Assembly: GCA_021784535.1 (NCBI GenBank)
Contig: JAJYHW010000054.1
Location: 1-8,837 of the forward strand
Length of the DNA: 8,837 bases
Source: a bacterium
GTDB taxonomy: Bacteria; Patescibacteriota; Microgenomatia; Levybacterales; UBA12049
Direction of reading: 5' to 3'
This document shows positions 1-6,178 of the stretch, piece after piece. Every line of letters begins with the position of its first letter. Positions within the stretch are counted from its first letter, which is position 1. The position numbers and the translations under genes are program-made. Below the pieces are notes generated by a model. That model saw only the letters and a program-made list of their open reading frames with translations, did no database searches and was not told the origin of the DNA.

Positions 1-1
1 G

Positions 2-526
2 GCGTTAGCTTTACAAGAAGCGAAAAGAAATGGGGTTGATCAAGTTGTTCAGGGAGATATTTTAGCTTTACCTTTTAAAGATGATTCAATTGATAGAGTA
101 TTTGAAGTTGGAGTTGTTGAACATTTGTATGCTACAGATCCTTTTGATAAAGAAGTTGTAGATAGAGAAGGAGTGATCGCTAGTTTTAGAGAAATCCATC
201 GAGTGCTAAAACCGAAAGGGAAAGTAGGATTTATTCAACCTTCTAGACATTCAGTAGGTAACTGGCAGAAACGATATTCACAATTTCGAGGTAAGTGGGA
301 TATGGGTTTTCAAGAAGATTTTTCGTTAACAGAGTTTTGCCAGTTAATGAAAATTGCTGGATTTGATAATATTAAATACTGTGTTTTACAAGCGCCTGAT
401 GATTTTCCGAAAGCAATTCAAACGGGGGATAGAATACTAAAAGCATATCATAACTTACGAGGTGATCATAGAAAAGCTGAACTTACGGGTGCCATGTTTG
501 CCGTCGTTGGAGAAAATAAATTTTAG
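2..526 (+). CDS. Class I SAM-dependent methyltransferase, C-terminal part (5' end outside window)
   Basis: The frame is open from base 2 to the TAG at 524-526, giving about 174 residues of a protein that starts upstream. The visible part fits a Methyltransf_11-type Rossmann methyltransferase. There is a GD-I-L-x-LPF stretch at fragment residues 18-25, then an S-I-D-R-V-F strand and an E-H-L at 40-42 where these enzymes have motif II/III, and then an R-V-L-K-P-K-G turn ending at residue 73, typical of the strand after the SAM pocket. The glycine-rich SAM loop (motif I) must lie before the window, so binding cannot be confirmed. The substrate is unknown; relatives act on small molecules, lipids or sugars. 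The gene is visibly more AT-rich, with many TTA, AGA and GTT codons, than ychF next to it, which hints at a different origin. The TTG at 125 is an internal Leu codon and not a start. Confidence 0.8.
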   Translation, partial: ALALQEAKRNGVDQVVQGDILALPFKDDSIDRVFEVGVVEHLYATDPFDKEVVDREGVIASFREIHRVLKPKGKVGFIQPSRHSVGNWQKRYSQFRGKWDMGFQEDFSLTEFCQLMKIAGFDNIKYCVLQAPDDFPKAIQTGDRILKAYHNLRGDHRKAELTGAMFAVVGENKF

Positions 527-553
527 CTTTTTAAATAATTTAAATATAAAGCT
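525..553. other. AT-rich hairpin after the methyltransferase gene
   Basis: The inner stem pairs TTTAAA (530-535) with TTTAAA (539-544) around a 3-base loop. It is extended by AGCTT (525-529) pairing with AAGCT (549-553), with a 4-base bulge. The hairpin starts inside the stop codon and sits just before the ychF promoter. It may act as a weak terminator, but it has little GC and no proper T-run after it, so the function is uncertain. Confidence 0.35.
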
Positions 554-567
554 TTCATTCAGTCATC

Positions 568-576
568 TGGTATAAT
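568..576 (+). promoter_or_regulatory. Extended -10 promoter of ychF
   Basis: A perfect TATAAT at 571-576 is preceded by TGG at 568-570, the TGn extension of an extended -10 promoter. No convincing -35 hexamer lies 16-19 bases upstream, which is usual when TGn is present. Only 6 bases separate the box from the ATG at 583, so transcription would start at or next to the start codon. Confidence 0.7.
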
Positions 577-582
577 AACTTT

Positions 583-1686
583 ATGAATGTCTCAGCGGGG
601 ATAGTTGGATTGCCAAATGTGGGGAAGTCCACACTTTTTAACGCGCTTTTGAAAAAGCAGGCTGCGCTGGCTGCCAATTATCCTTTTGCCACCATTGAAC
701 CAAATGTCGGAGTCGTGCCTGTTCCGGATGAGCGTTTGGAAAAGCTTGCAAAAATTACTAAAGAAGAAGAAAAAATGGGAGGTTTGCCTCCCATCAAAAA
801 TGCTCTCATTGAATTTGTTGACATCGCAGGCTTGGTGAAAGGCGCTTCAGAAGGCGCAGGTTTGGGAAATAAATTTTTGAGTCATATCCGTGAGGTGAAA
901 ATTATCGCACATGTTGTCCGTGTGTTTGAAGATCCGGATGTCATCAAAGAAGGCGCGGTTGATCCAAAAGCAGATTACGAGGTTATCCGTGCAGAACTCA
1001 TCATTGCCGATTTACAGACTGTTGAAAAACAGCGCGAAAGTAAAGCCGTAAAGACTGATGCTTCCAAAAAATCAGCAGTTGAGAAGCTGCATCAAGGACT
1101 CAACAAGGGGAAATCTGTTTTTGAAATTGTTTTAACCGATGAAGAAAGAACCTCCATTAAAGATTTATTTTTGCTTTCAGATAAACCGGAAATTATTGTA
1201 TTGAATGTTTCAGAAGAGGAGCTGACGCAAAACCACGCAGAACAAATAACGCGAAAATACGCAGAATTACTCGGCTTGCCGCAGGAAAGATTTGTTGTCA
1301 TTTCTGCCAAAATTGAATCTGAATTGGCAGCACTTTCAGACGAAGAAGCAAAAGAATATTTGAAAGATCTGGGATTGGAGAAATCAGGACTGGAGAGGTT
1401 GATTCAGAAAGCGTATGAAAAACTTGGTTTGATTTCATTTCTTACGGCAGGGGCGAAGGAGGTCAAAGCATGGACCCTTCAGGCTGGTTCCACAGCCGTC
1501 AGGGCGAGTGGCGAGATCCATACTGACTTTATGAAGAAATTTATCAAGGCAGAAGTTGTCTCATTTGAAGACTATGTTTCATCCGGCGGCCGTAAGAAAG
1601 CACGGGAGCTTGGCAAAGCACGACTTGAAGGGAAAGAGTATATTGTGCTGGATGGAGATGTGATTGAGTTTAAAATAGGCTCATAA
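583..1686 (+). CDS. ychF: Ribosome-associated ATPase YchF (Obg family)
   Basis: The 367-residue length and domain order match the YchF/OLA1 family, cytoplasmic P-loop ATPases that bind ribosomes and affect translation and stress responses. The P-loop is at residues 9-17 (G-x4-GKST type), a switch-I-like Y-P-F-A-T-I-E-P-N at 33-41, and the DxxG motif starts at D80. N208-V-S-E211 replaces the usual NKxD; the N-x-x-E form is the family feature that favours ATP over GTP. SAK is at 241-243. A helical domain lies between, and the C-terminal TGS domain spans about 282-366 with the conserved I-H-T-D-F at 312-316. The protein has no cysteine at all: E. coli Cys35, in the same F-x-T-I-E-P context, is Ala36 here. 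The ATG at 583 fits the family N-terminus, has no Shine-Dalgarno, and sits 6 bases after a TATAAT box. Confidence 0.97.
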   Translation: MNVSAGIVGLPNVGKSTLFNALLKKQAALAANYPFATIEPNVGVVPVPDERLEKLAKITKEEEKMGGLPPIKNALIEFVDIAGLVKGASEGAGLGNKFLSHIREVKIIAHVVRVFEDPDVIKEGAVDPKADYEVIRAELIIADLQTVEKQRESKAVKTDASKKSAVEKLHQGLNKGKSVFEIVLTDEERTSIKDLFLLSDKPEIIVLNVSEEELTQNHAEQITRKYAELLGLPQERFVVISAKIESELAALSDEEAKEYLKDLGLEKSGLERLIQKAYEKLGLISFLTAGAKEVKAWTLQAGSTAVRASGEIHTDFMKKFIKAEVVSFEDYVSSGGRKKARELGKARLEGKEYIVLDGDVIEFKIGS

Positions 1687-1711
1687 GTCAGGATACGAAA
1701 ACTTTTCCCCC

Positions 1712-1741
1712 TTGAGTTCATGTTTGAACGTGTGATAAAAT
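1712..1741 (+). promoter_or_regulatory. Promoter of rpsF
   Basis: TTGAGT (1712-1717) as -35, an 18-base spacer, and TAAAAT (1736-1741) as -10, preceded by TGA (1733-1735), an extended -10 element. The -10 box ends 7 bases before the rpsF ATG, predicting a leaderless transcript. A small dyad, GTTCA then TGTT then TGAAC (1716-1729), covers the end of the -35 box and the spacer and could bind a regulator. Confidence 0.65.
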
Positions 1742-1748
1742 ACTATCC

Positions 1749-2024
1749 ATGAGAACATATGAATTGGTACTTGTTATGAAGCCGACAATTAAAGAAGCAG
1801 ACCGGAAGAAAATTCTTGAACAAGTCAAAGGCTGGCTCGGAACAGTAAAAGTCACTAGGGAAGAAGATTGGGGACAGAAAGCGCTCGCGTATCCTATCAA
1901 AAAAGAAGATGCGGGACATTATTTTCAATGGTTTTTGGAAGGTGAAACATTTCCGACAGATTTTGAGACAAGACTTATTCAAAACAATGATATCTTACGA
2001 CATTTATTATTGAGAACGAAATAG
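1749..2024 (+). CDS. rpsF: Small ribosomal subunit protein bS6
   Basis: This is a 91-residue protein of usual bS6 length, a component of the 30S platform that pairs with bS18. Typical features are the M-R-x-Y-E-L start, a W-G-x-K-x-L-A-Y-P-I-K-K stretch at residues 41-52, the G-H-Y-F strand at 56-59 and the I-L-R-H-L-L-L-R end. It is the first gene of the conserved rpsF-ssb-rpsR order and has its own promoter. No Shine-Dalgarno precedes the ATG. It lacks the long acidic C-terminal tail that E. coli bS6 carries. Identification rests on the sequence and is supported by the two genes that follow. Confidence 0.95.
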   Translation: MRTYELVLVMKPTIKEADRKKILEQVKGWLGTVKVTREEDWGQKALAYPIKKEDAGHYFQWFLEGETFPTDFETRLIQNNDILRHLLLRTK

Positions 2025-2031
2025 TTTTTGT

Positions 2032-2541
2032 ATGGCGAGAAGTTTAAACAGAGTACAGTTAATCGGTAATTTGACACGTGATCCTGAATTGCGGTATACA
2101 CCAAACGGGAACGCAGTCTGTTCTTTTGGTCTTGCTACCAACAGAACTTGGACAACTGATTCGGGTGAGAAGCGAGAAGAAGTTGATTTTCACCGGATTG
2201 TCGCATGGAATAAGTTAGCTGAATTATGCAGCCAATTTCTCGTTAAAGGACGTAAGGTGTATATTGAAGGAAGGCTCTCAACGCGGAATTGGACAGGTCA
2301 GGATGGAACGCAAAAAACAACAACGGAAGTTGTGATTGATGATATGATCCTTCTGGATAGTAAACAATCCGGACCAAATCAACAATCAGAACGAGTTGAA
2401 GAGAGTCCTTCGCCGGAAGCCTCACAGGCAGAACCGGTAAAAACTAAAAAAACTATGTCCAAAGAACCGGAAGATGTTGAAGAGAAGATGGACGAAGCGA
2501 AACGTGATGAAGAAGTCGCACCGGATGATATACCTTTTTAG
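2032..2541 (+). CDS. ssb: Single-stranded DNA-binding protein
   Basis: This 169-residue protein binds single-stranded DNA in replication, repair and recombination. The OB fold spans about residues 1-110, starting with N-R-V-Q-L-I-G-N-L-T-R-D-P-E and ending in a strand around I-L-L-D. Trp40, Trp59 and Trp87 lie at or near positions used for base stacking in E. coli SSB. After it comes a 50-residue linker that is charged (Glu, Lys, Ser, Pro) and not Gly/Gln-rich. The C-terminus D-D-I-P-F is the classic acidic tip that recruits partner proteins. The gene starts 7 bases after the rpsF stop with no Shine-Dalgarno and no clear -10 box of its own, so it is probably cotranscribed with rpsF. The TAG stop runs straight into the heptad array before rpsR. 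Confidence 0.96.
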   Translation: MARSLNRVQLIGNLTRDPELRYTPNGNAVCSFGLATNRTWTTDSGEKREEVDFHRIVAWNKLAELCSQFLVKGRKVYIEGRLSTRNWTGQDGTQKTTTEVVIDDMILLDSKQSGPNQQSERVEESPSPEASQAEPVKTKKTMSKEPEDVEEKMDEAKRDEEVAPDDIPF

Positions 2542-2628
2542 GGGATAGGTGATAGGGAATAGAAAGAGCAAAGCTGCTTTACAAATTTTATTCCTATCCA
2601 CTATAACCTAGACCCTATAATCTAGTAA
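2542..2628 (+). repeat. Inverted heptad (7-base period) repeat region between ssb and rpsR
   Basis: The left arm has three units of form NNNATAG: GGGATAG, GTGATAG and GGAATAG (2542-2562). The right arm has five contiguous units of the complementary form CTANNNN: CTATCCA, CTATAAC, CTAGACC, CTATAAT and CTAGTAA (2594-2628). The arms face each other. GATAGG (2551-2556) plus AATA (2558-2561) can pair with TATT (2589-2592) plus CCTATC (2593-2598) with one bulged G, around a central AGCAAAGCTGCT mini-dyad. The fourth right-arm unit supplies the TATAAT box of rpsR. The region fills the whole 88-base gap. Its origin is unknown. Confidence 0.75.
2616..2621 (+). promoter_or_regulatory. -10 box of rpsR
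   Basis: A perfect TATAAT lies 8 bases before the rpsR ATG, within the fourth heptad of the right arm. No good -35 hexamer is seen 16-19 bases upstream and there is no TGn extension, so the box is recognised by its sequence and by the spacing shared with other genes here. Confidence 0.5.
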
Positions 2629-2629
2629 T

Positions 2630-2872
2630 ATGGCAGAGAAACGAAGAATACCAAAACGAAAAATAATTGTACCAAAGGAGTGCTATTTCTGCACGCAGAA
2701 AAAAGAGCCAACGTACGCTGATGCTGCAAGTTTGCAGAAGTTTGTCAGTGACCGCGGTAAAATTATTATGAGAACGCGGACAGGACTTTGCGCTCGACAT
2801 CAGCGCCGTTTGACGACAGCAATCAAGCACGCGCGCCATCTGGCATTAATGTCATTTGTCGCAAAAGATTAG
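2630..2872 (+). CDS. rpsR: Small ribosomal subunit protein bS18, zinc-binding form
   Basis: This is an 80-residue bS18, which binds bS6 on the 30S platform. The conserved core runs from Y-A-D-A-x-x-L-Q-K-F through G-K-I-I to R-T-G-L-C-A-R-H-Q-R-R-L and ends A-I-K-H-A-R-H-L-A-L-M-S-F. It carries C-Y-F-C near residues 18-21 and C-A-R-H later, the cysteine/histidine set of the zinc-binding (C+) version; E. coli bS18 has lost most of these. The N-terminus is basic. Gene order after ssb is standard, but the usual next gene, rplI (bL9), is missing. The ATG follows a TATAAT box by 8 bases and has no Shine-Dalgarno. Confidence 0.95.
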   Translation: MAEKRRIPKRKIIVPKECYFCTQKKEPTYADAASLQKFVSDRGKIIMRTRTGLCARHQRRLTTAIKHARHLALMSFVAKD

Positions 2873-2885
2873 TTTGTAATACACT

Positions 2886-3659
2886 ATGACCTCGCTGCCT
2901 ATAAGCCTTCCTGAAGGCTTTACTACACTTATTTCCCAAGGTGATCATGTCAGTTCCGATCAGGTGATAGCCAGAAAAGAAGCTTCCAAAGAAGAGATTG
3001 TCAATATTCTGCAGTCGTTGAATATATCCCGCTCGAAAGCAAAAAAAGTACTCAAAAAAGCGCCTGGTGAGCAAATTCATCCTGGTGATATTATCGCAGT
3101 AAAGAAAAATTTTTTTGGCAAAGAAAAAGCAACGCTTATCAGTCATATATCGGGTACAATTCTTCGTTATGAAAGAGATACCGGGAATCTGGTGGTACGC
3201 ACTATGCAGGATGCTTCTCCTCTTGAGCTAATTTCTCCGGTTGCTGGCGTTGTCCGTTTGTGTAATAATAAAGAAATTGTTATCGAAACAGAAGATGCCT
3301 TTATCACAAAGGGTATTGCTCTGGGGAATAACGGAGAGGGAGAGCTTTTTATTTTGAAGGAATCTTTTACCGATACGGGTTCTGAAAATGCTCTTTATTA
3401 TCTGGATAGCCGTGCAGAAGGGAAAATTGTTCTTGTCTCTGCGTTAAGTCGTGATTTGATAATCAAGGGAGAGAGTATTGGCGTTGCAGGGTTTATCGGG
3501 ACTGTAATACAAGACCGAGATATCGATTATCTTTCTCATAGGGAGATTACTATTCCGGTTATGGCAATTGATAGCAATTATATTTCGCAAATACGGAGAT
3601 GGGAAGATAAAAAAATATTGATTATTACACAAAACAAAGCAATTATTTTGAAAAAATAA
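2886..3659 (+). CDS. Hypothetical protein with barrel-sandwich-hybrid-like segments
   Basis: I do not recognise this 257-residue protein as a named family. It has no signal peptide or membrane segment, so it is probably cytoplasmic. It is rich in beta strands and glycine turns. Three stretches look like the halves of lipoyl/barrel-sandwich hybrid folds: L-P-E-G-F then G-D-x-V-x-x-x-Q-V-I-A (8-29), P-G-E-x-I-x-P-G-D-I-I-A-V followed by I-S-G-T-I-L and T-G-N-L (60-102), and I-S-P-V-A-G-V-V (116-123). A basic helical stretch rich in Lys (50-59) separates the first two. There is no lysine in a typical lipoyl or biotin attachment motif (E-T-D-K or A-M-K-M), so it is not an obvious carrier domain. 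It sits 13 bases after rpsR, where rplI is usually found, and 5 bases before the S41 protease gene. No Shine-Dalgarno; a poor TGTAAT (2875-2880) is the only -10 candidate. Function unknown. Confidence 0.75.
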   Translation: MTSLPISLPEGFTTLISQGDHVSSDQVIARKEASKEEIVNILQSLNISRSKAKKVLKKAPGEQIHPGDIIAVKKNFFGKEKATLISHISGTILRYERDTGNLVVRTMQDASPLELISPVAGVVRLCNNKEIVIETEDAFITKGIALGNNGEGELFILKESFTDTGSENALYYLDSRAEGKIVLVSALSRDLIIKGESIGVAGFIGTVIQDRDIDYLSHREITIPVMAIDSNYISQIRRWEDKKILIITQNKAIILKK

Positions 3660-3664
3660 TAATT

Positions 3665-4948
3665 ATGAGATCAACAAAAATACGCATCGTATTACTACTG
3701 ATTATTACTTTTCTGGTCGGTTATTTTGTAGGAGTAAGCAAAATTGCTTTTGACTGGTATAATTTTCAGCCGAATATACAAATTTCCAGCAAAGAGCCTC
3801 CGCAATCAATGCAATATATTGATACATCACGTTTGTGGACGGTGTTGGACAAGCTGGAGACAATGTATTATGACAAATCTGCAATTAACGCTAATAAATT
3901 AATGAATGGAGCTATCTCAGGGATGGTAGCAAGCCTTGGAGATCCGTATACATTATATCTACCGCCGCAAGAAAATACTAATTTCAAACAGGATCTTGCA
4001 GGACAATTTCAGGGAATCGGTGCTGAATTGGGAATGAATGGGAAAAATATTGTCGTCGTTGCTCCGCTTGATGGAAGTCCGGCGAGTAAAGCCGGAATTA
4101 AGGCAGGCGATAGTATTATAAAGGTGGATGGACAGTATGTTAGCGGCATGGATCTTAATTCAGTCGTAAACAAGATTCGTGGTCCAAAAGGTACGGCTGT
4201 AACATTGACTGTTGAGCACAAAGGAAGTAAGACGCCTGTAGATATCAAAATAATCAGAGATATCATAACTGTTCACAGTGTTACAACATGGACCAAAAAG
4301 GTGAGTGATATTAACGGAATCAATCACAATGCCGGGAATTTGGCTCAAGCTGCAAATGACAAAATTGTTTACATCCGATTGTCTCAGTTTGGTGACAATA
4401 CCAATTCAGAATGGCAAAAAATTGCACTCTCAGTCAGTAATGAATTAAAAACAGACAAGAGTATTAAAGGGATAGTGCTTGATTTACGTAACAATCCAGG
4501 CGGCTATCTGAATGATGCAATTTATGTAGCATCAGAGTTCATTAAAAGCGGCACTGCGGTTATGGAGGAAGATAGAAACGGTAATCGTATCTCTTATCCG
4601 GTAACAGGCAAAGGTTTACTGACGAATGTTCCGGTTGTTATTCTGATCAATAAAGGATCAGCTTCAGCAAGCGAGATTGTGTCTGGCGCGTTACATGATC
4701 ATCATCGCGCATTGCTGGTAGGAGAAAACTCGTTTGGGAAGGGTACTGTTCAGGAGGCTGAAGATTTAGGTGGCGGTGCAGGGCTGCATATTACTATTGC
4801 CAAATGGTTAACGCCAGACGGTACTTGGGTCGGAAACGGTAAAAATGGCAAAGGTTTGACACCAGATTATATCGTGCCACTGGATCCCAAAAATCCGACA
4901 CATGATACACAATTGGAAAAAGCTGTTGAGTTATTAGTTAAAAATTGA
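3665..4948 (+). CDS. Membrane-anchored S41 C-terminal processing protease with PDZ domain
   Basis: This 427-residue protein belongs to the CtpA/CtpB family of Ser-Lys proteases, which cut proteins from their C-termini outside the membrane. One N-terminal hydrophobic helix (about 7-24) follows a short basic start and acts as an anchor or signal. After an N-terminal helical segment ending in G-D-P-Y-T at 92-96, a PDZ domain covers about 113-198 (G-I-G-A-E-L and S-P-A-x-K-A-G-I-K-A-G-D). The protease core has L-D-L-R-N-N-P-G-G at 272-280, the nucleophile Ser334 in G-S-A-S-A-S-E-I, general base Lys359 in F-G-K-G-T-V-Q, and Gln363. The Ser-Lys distance of 25 and Lys-Gln distance of 4 match the family, so it should be active. 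It starts 5 bases after the previous stop without a Shine-Dalgarno; an imperfect AATAAT (3655-3660) precedes it. The TGA stop at 4946-4948 is 17 bases before the HtrA-type gene. Confidence 0.95.
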   Translation: MRSTKIRIVLLLIITFLVGYFVGVSKIAFDWYNFQPNIQISSKEPPQSMQYIDTSRLWTVLDKLETMYYDKSAINANKLMNGAISGMVASLGDPYTLYLPPQENTNFKQDLAGQFQGIGAELGMNGKNIVVVAPLDGSPASKAGIKAGDSIIKVDGQYVSGMDLNSVVNKIRGPKGTAVTLTVEHKGSKTPVDIKIIRDIITVHSVTTWTKKVSDINGINHNAGNLAQAANDKIVYIRLSQFGDNTNSEWQKIALSVSNELKTDKSIKGIVLDLRNNPGGYLNDAIYVASEFIKSGTAVMEEDRNGNRISYPVTGKGLLTNVPVVILINKGSASASEIVSGALHDHHRALLVGENSFGKGTVQEAEDLGGGAGLHITIAKWLTPDGTWVGNGKNGKGLTPDYIVPLDPKNPTHDTQLEKAVELLVKN

Positions 4949-4956
4949 ATGCTGTT

Positions 4957-4962
4957 TATAAT
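4957..4962 (+). promoter_or_regulatory. Possible -10 box before the HtrA-type gene
   Basis: A perfect TATAAT, with TG four bases upstream of it, lies only 3 bases before the ATG at 4966. That is closer than in the other genes, and a normal start site would fall inside the coding region. There is no good -35. It may be chance, or start-site selection may be unusually short. Confidence 0.35.
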
Positions 4963-4965
4963 ATT

Positions 4966-6126
4966 ATGAAAAAACTTATTATACTCATCGCAATTTTGAT
5001 AGGTTTACTTGTCGTTGTAACTGCGGCGCAGCAATACGTGCCTTCGAATGCAATTCATCTTGCTTCGAAGAATCAGCCACGCGTAAAAGTCGTTACAGAG
5101 GAGTCAGTAACAATTAATATCGTTAAAAAATACGGACCTTCAGTAGTGACCGTAATTGGCACCTCAAATCAATCCCAGTCCCAACAGAGTTTGCCATTTG
5201 GTTTTAGTTTCCCGCCATTCTTTAACGCCAATCCCGGGGGGCCGAATTTATCTCAGCCGAGCCAAAATCAGGCAGAGTCAATCGGATCAGGATTTGTTGT
5301 GACAAGCGGCGGAATGATTGTGACCAATAAACATGTTGTCGCAGATCCTACCATGTCTTATCAGGTAGTAACAAGCGATGGAAAGAAATATTCAGTGCAA
5401 CATATCTATCGTGATCCGCTTAATGATGTCGCCTTGCTAAAAATTGATCCCAATCAAAACCCCGGCAAAAAATTAACACCTCTTACATTGGGAAATTCTT
5501 CTAATTTGCAAGTAGGTCAGTATGTGGTAGCAATAGGAACCGCGTTGGGACAATTTCGCAATACCGTCACAACAGGAGTTATTTCAGGACTCGGCCGCGG
5601 AATAACAGCAGGAAGCCCGTATGCTGGCTCTGTTGAGCAATTGAATAACGTTATTCAAACAGATGCTGCGATCAACCCCGGCAATAGCGGAGGCCCGTTA
5701 TTTAATTCATCAGGTGATGTTATCGGTGTTAATACTGCAGTTTCGCAAAACGGGCAGAATATCGGTTTTGCAATACCGATTAATGTTATTAAAAATGCAT
5801 TACAAAATTATCAAAAAAATGGCCAAATTAAACGGCCTTTCCTTGGTGTTTCATATTCAATGTTATCAAAAAATCTAGCGATACTTAATAATTTACCGCA
5901 AGGAGCATATATTCAAAATGTCCAGACGGGTTCACCGGCCGATAAGGCAGGTATTCAACAGGGAGATGTTATCGTTAAAATAGACGGACAGGCAATTAAC
6001 GATACAAATACGCTTGCTGCAGTAATTGCAAAAAAGAATGTAGGGCAGACCATAACGATAACTATTTACCGGAATAATAACACACAAGATCTAAAAGCAA
6101 CACTCATAGCCGCTCCGCAACAATAG
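4966..6126 (+). CDS. Membrane-anchored S1C serine protease, HtrA/DegP-DegS type with one PDZ domain
   Basis: This is a 386-residue trypsin-like protease/chaperone acting outside the cytoplasmic membrane on misfolded proteins. The start M-K-K and hydrophobic stretch 4-21 form a signal anchor. A Gln/Ser/Pro/Phe-rich loop (68-105) precedes the protease core, as in other HtrA proteins. The catalytic triad is complete: His123 in T-N-K-H-V-V, Asp154 in N-D-V-A-L-L-K, and Ser241 in G-N-S-G-G-P. One PDZ domain follows (about 290-380: R-P-F-L-G-V, then G-S-P-A-D-K-A-G-I-Q-Q-G-D). With one TM and one PDZ the layout is closer to DegS or HtrA of Gram-positives than to DegP with two PDZs. I chose ATG 4966: an in-frame TTG at 4945 would only add seven residues before the signal sequence and overlap the upstream stop. 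It follows the S41 gene, which suggests joint envelope proteolysis. Confidence 0.95.
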   Translation: MKKLIILIAILIGLLVVVTAAQQYVPSNAIHLASKNQPRVKVVTEESVTINIVKKYGPSVVTVIGTSNQSQSQQSLPFGFSFPPFFNANPGGPNLSQPSQNQAESIGSGFVVTSGGMIVTNKHVVADPTMSYQVVTSDGKKYSVQHIYRDPLNDVALLKIDPNQNPGKKLTPLTLGNSSNLQVGQYVVAIGTALGQFRNTVTTGVISGLGRGITAGSPYAGSVEQLNNVIQTDAAINPGNSGGPLFNSSGDVIGVNTAVSQNGQNIGFAIPINVIKNALQNYQKNGQIKRPFLGVSYSMLSKNLAILNNLPQGAYIQNVQTGSPADKAGIQQGDVIVKIDGQAINDTNTLAAVIAKKNVGQTITITIYRNNNTQDLKATLIAAPQQ

Positions 6127-6141
6127 ATAACAAAATGGTAC

Positions 6142-6171
6142 TTGCAAAATCATTTCATATCAGTCTATAAT
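6142..6171 (+). promoter_or_regulatory. Promoter of the SurA-N-like gene
   Basis: TTGCAA (6142-6147), an 18-base spacer, and a perfect TATAAT (6166-6171). The box ends 7 bases before the ATG at 6179, so a leaderless mRNA is predicted. This is one of the best two-box promoters in the window and could let the chaperone be expressed apart from the upstream proteases. Confidence 0.7.
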
Positions 6172-6178
6172 ACAACTC

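Noticed and set aside
125..526. Methyltransferase gene starting at TTG 125
   Set aside because: The frame is open back to base 2 and the upstream residues match the family, including the G-D-I-L-x-L-P-F stretch. The TTG is the Leu of E-H-L.
2542..2629. CRISPR array or intrinsic terminator between ssb and rpsR
   Set aside because: Units are 7 bases with no spacers. The stem is AT-rich with a long loop and is not followed by a T-run.
4946..4948. UGA recoded to Gly, as in some CPR groups
   Set aside because: TGA ends the S41 and prfA genes at the expected family C-termini, and no gene here has an in-frame internal TGA.
4945..4965. TTG start for the HtrA-type protease, seven codons before the ATG
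   Set aside because: It overlaps the TGA of the S41 gene and puts seven neutral residues before a classic M-K-K signal sequence. ATG 4966 gives the expected N-terminus.
5663..5878. 71-codon open frame inside the HtrA-type gene
   Set aside because: It lies in another frame within the catalytic serine and PDZ coding region, which is clearly conserved in the main frame.
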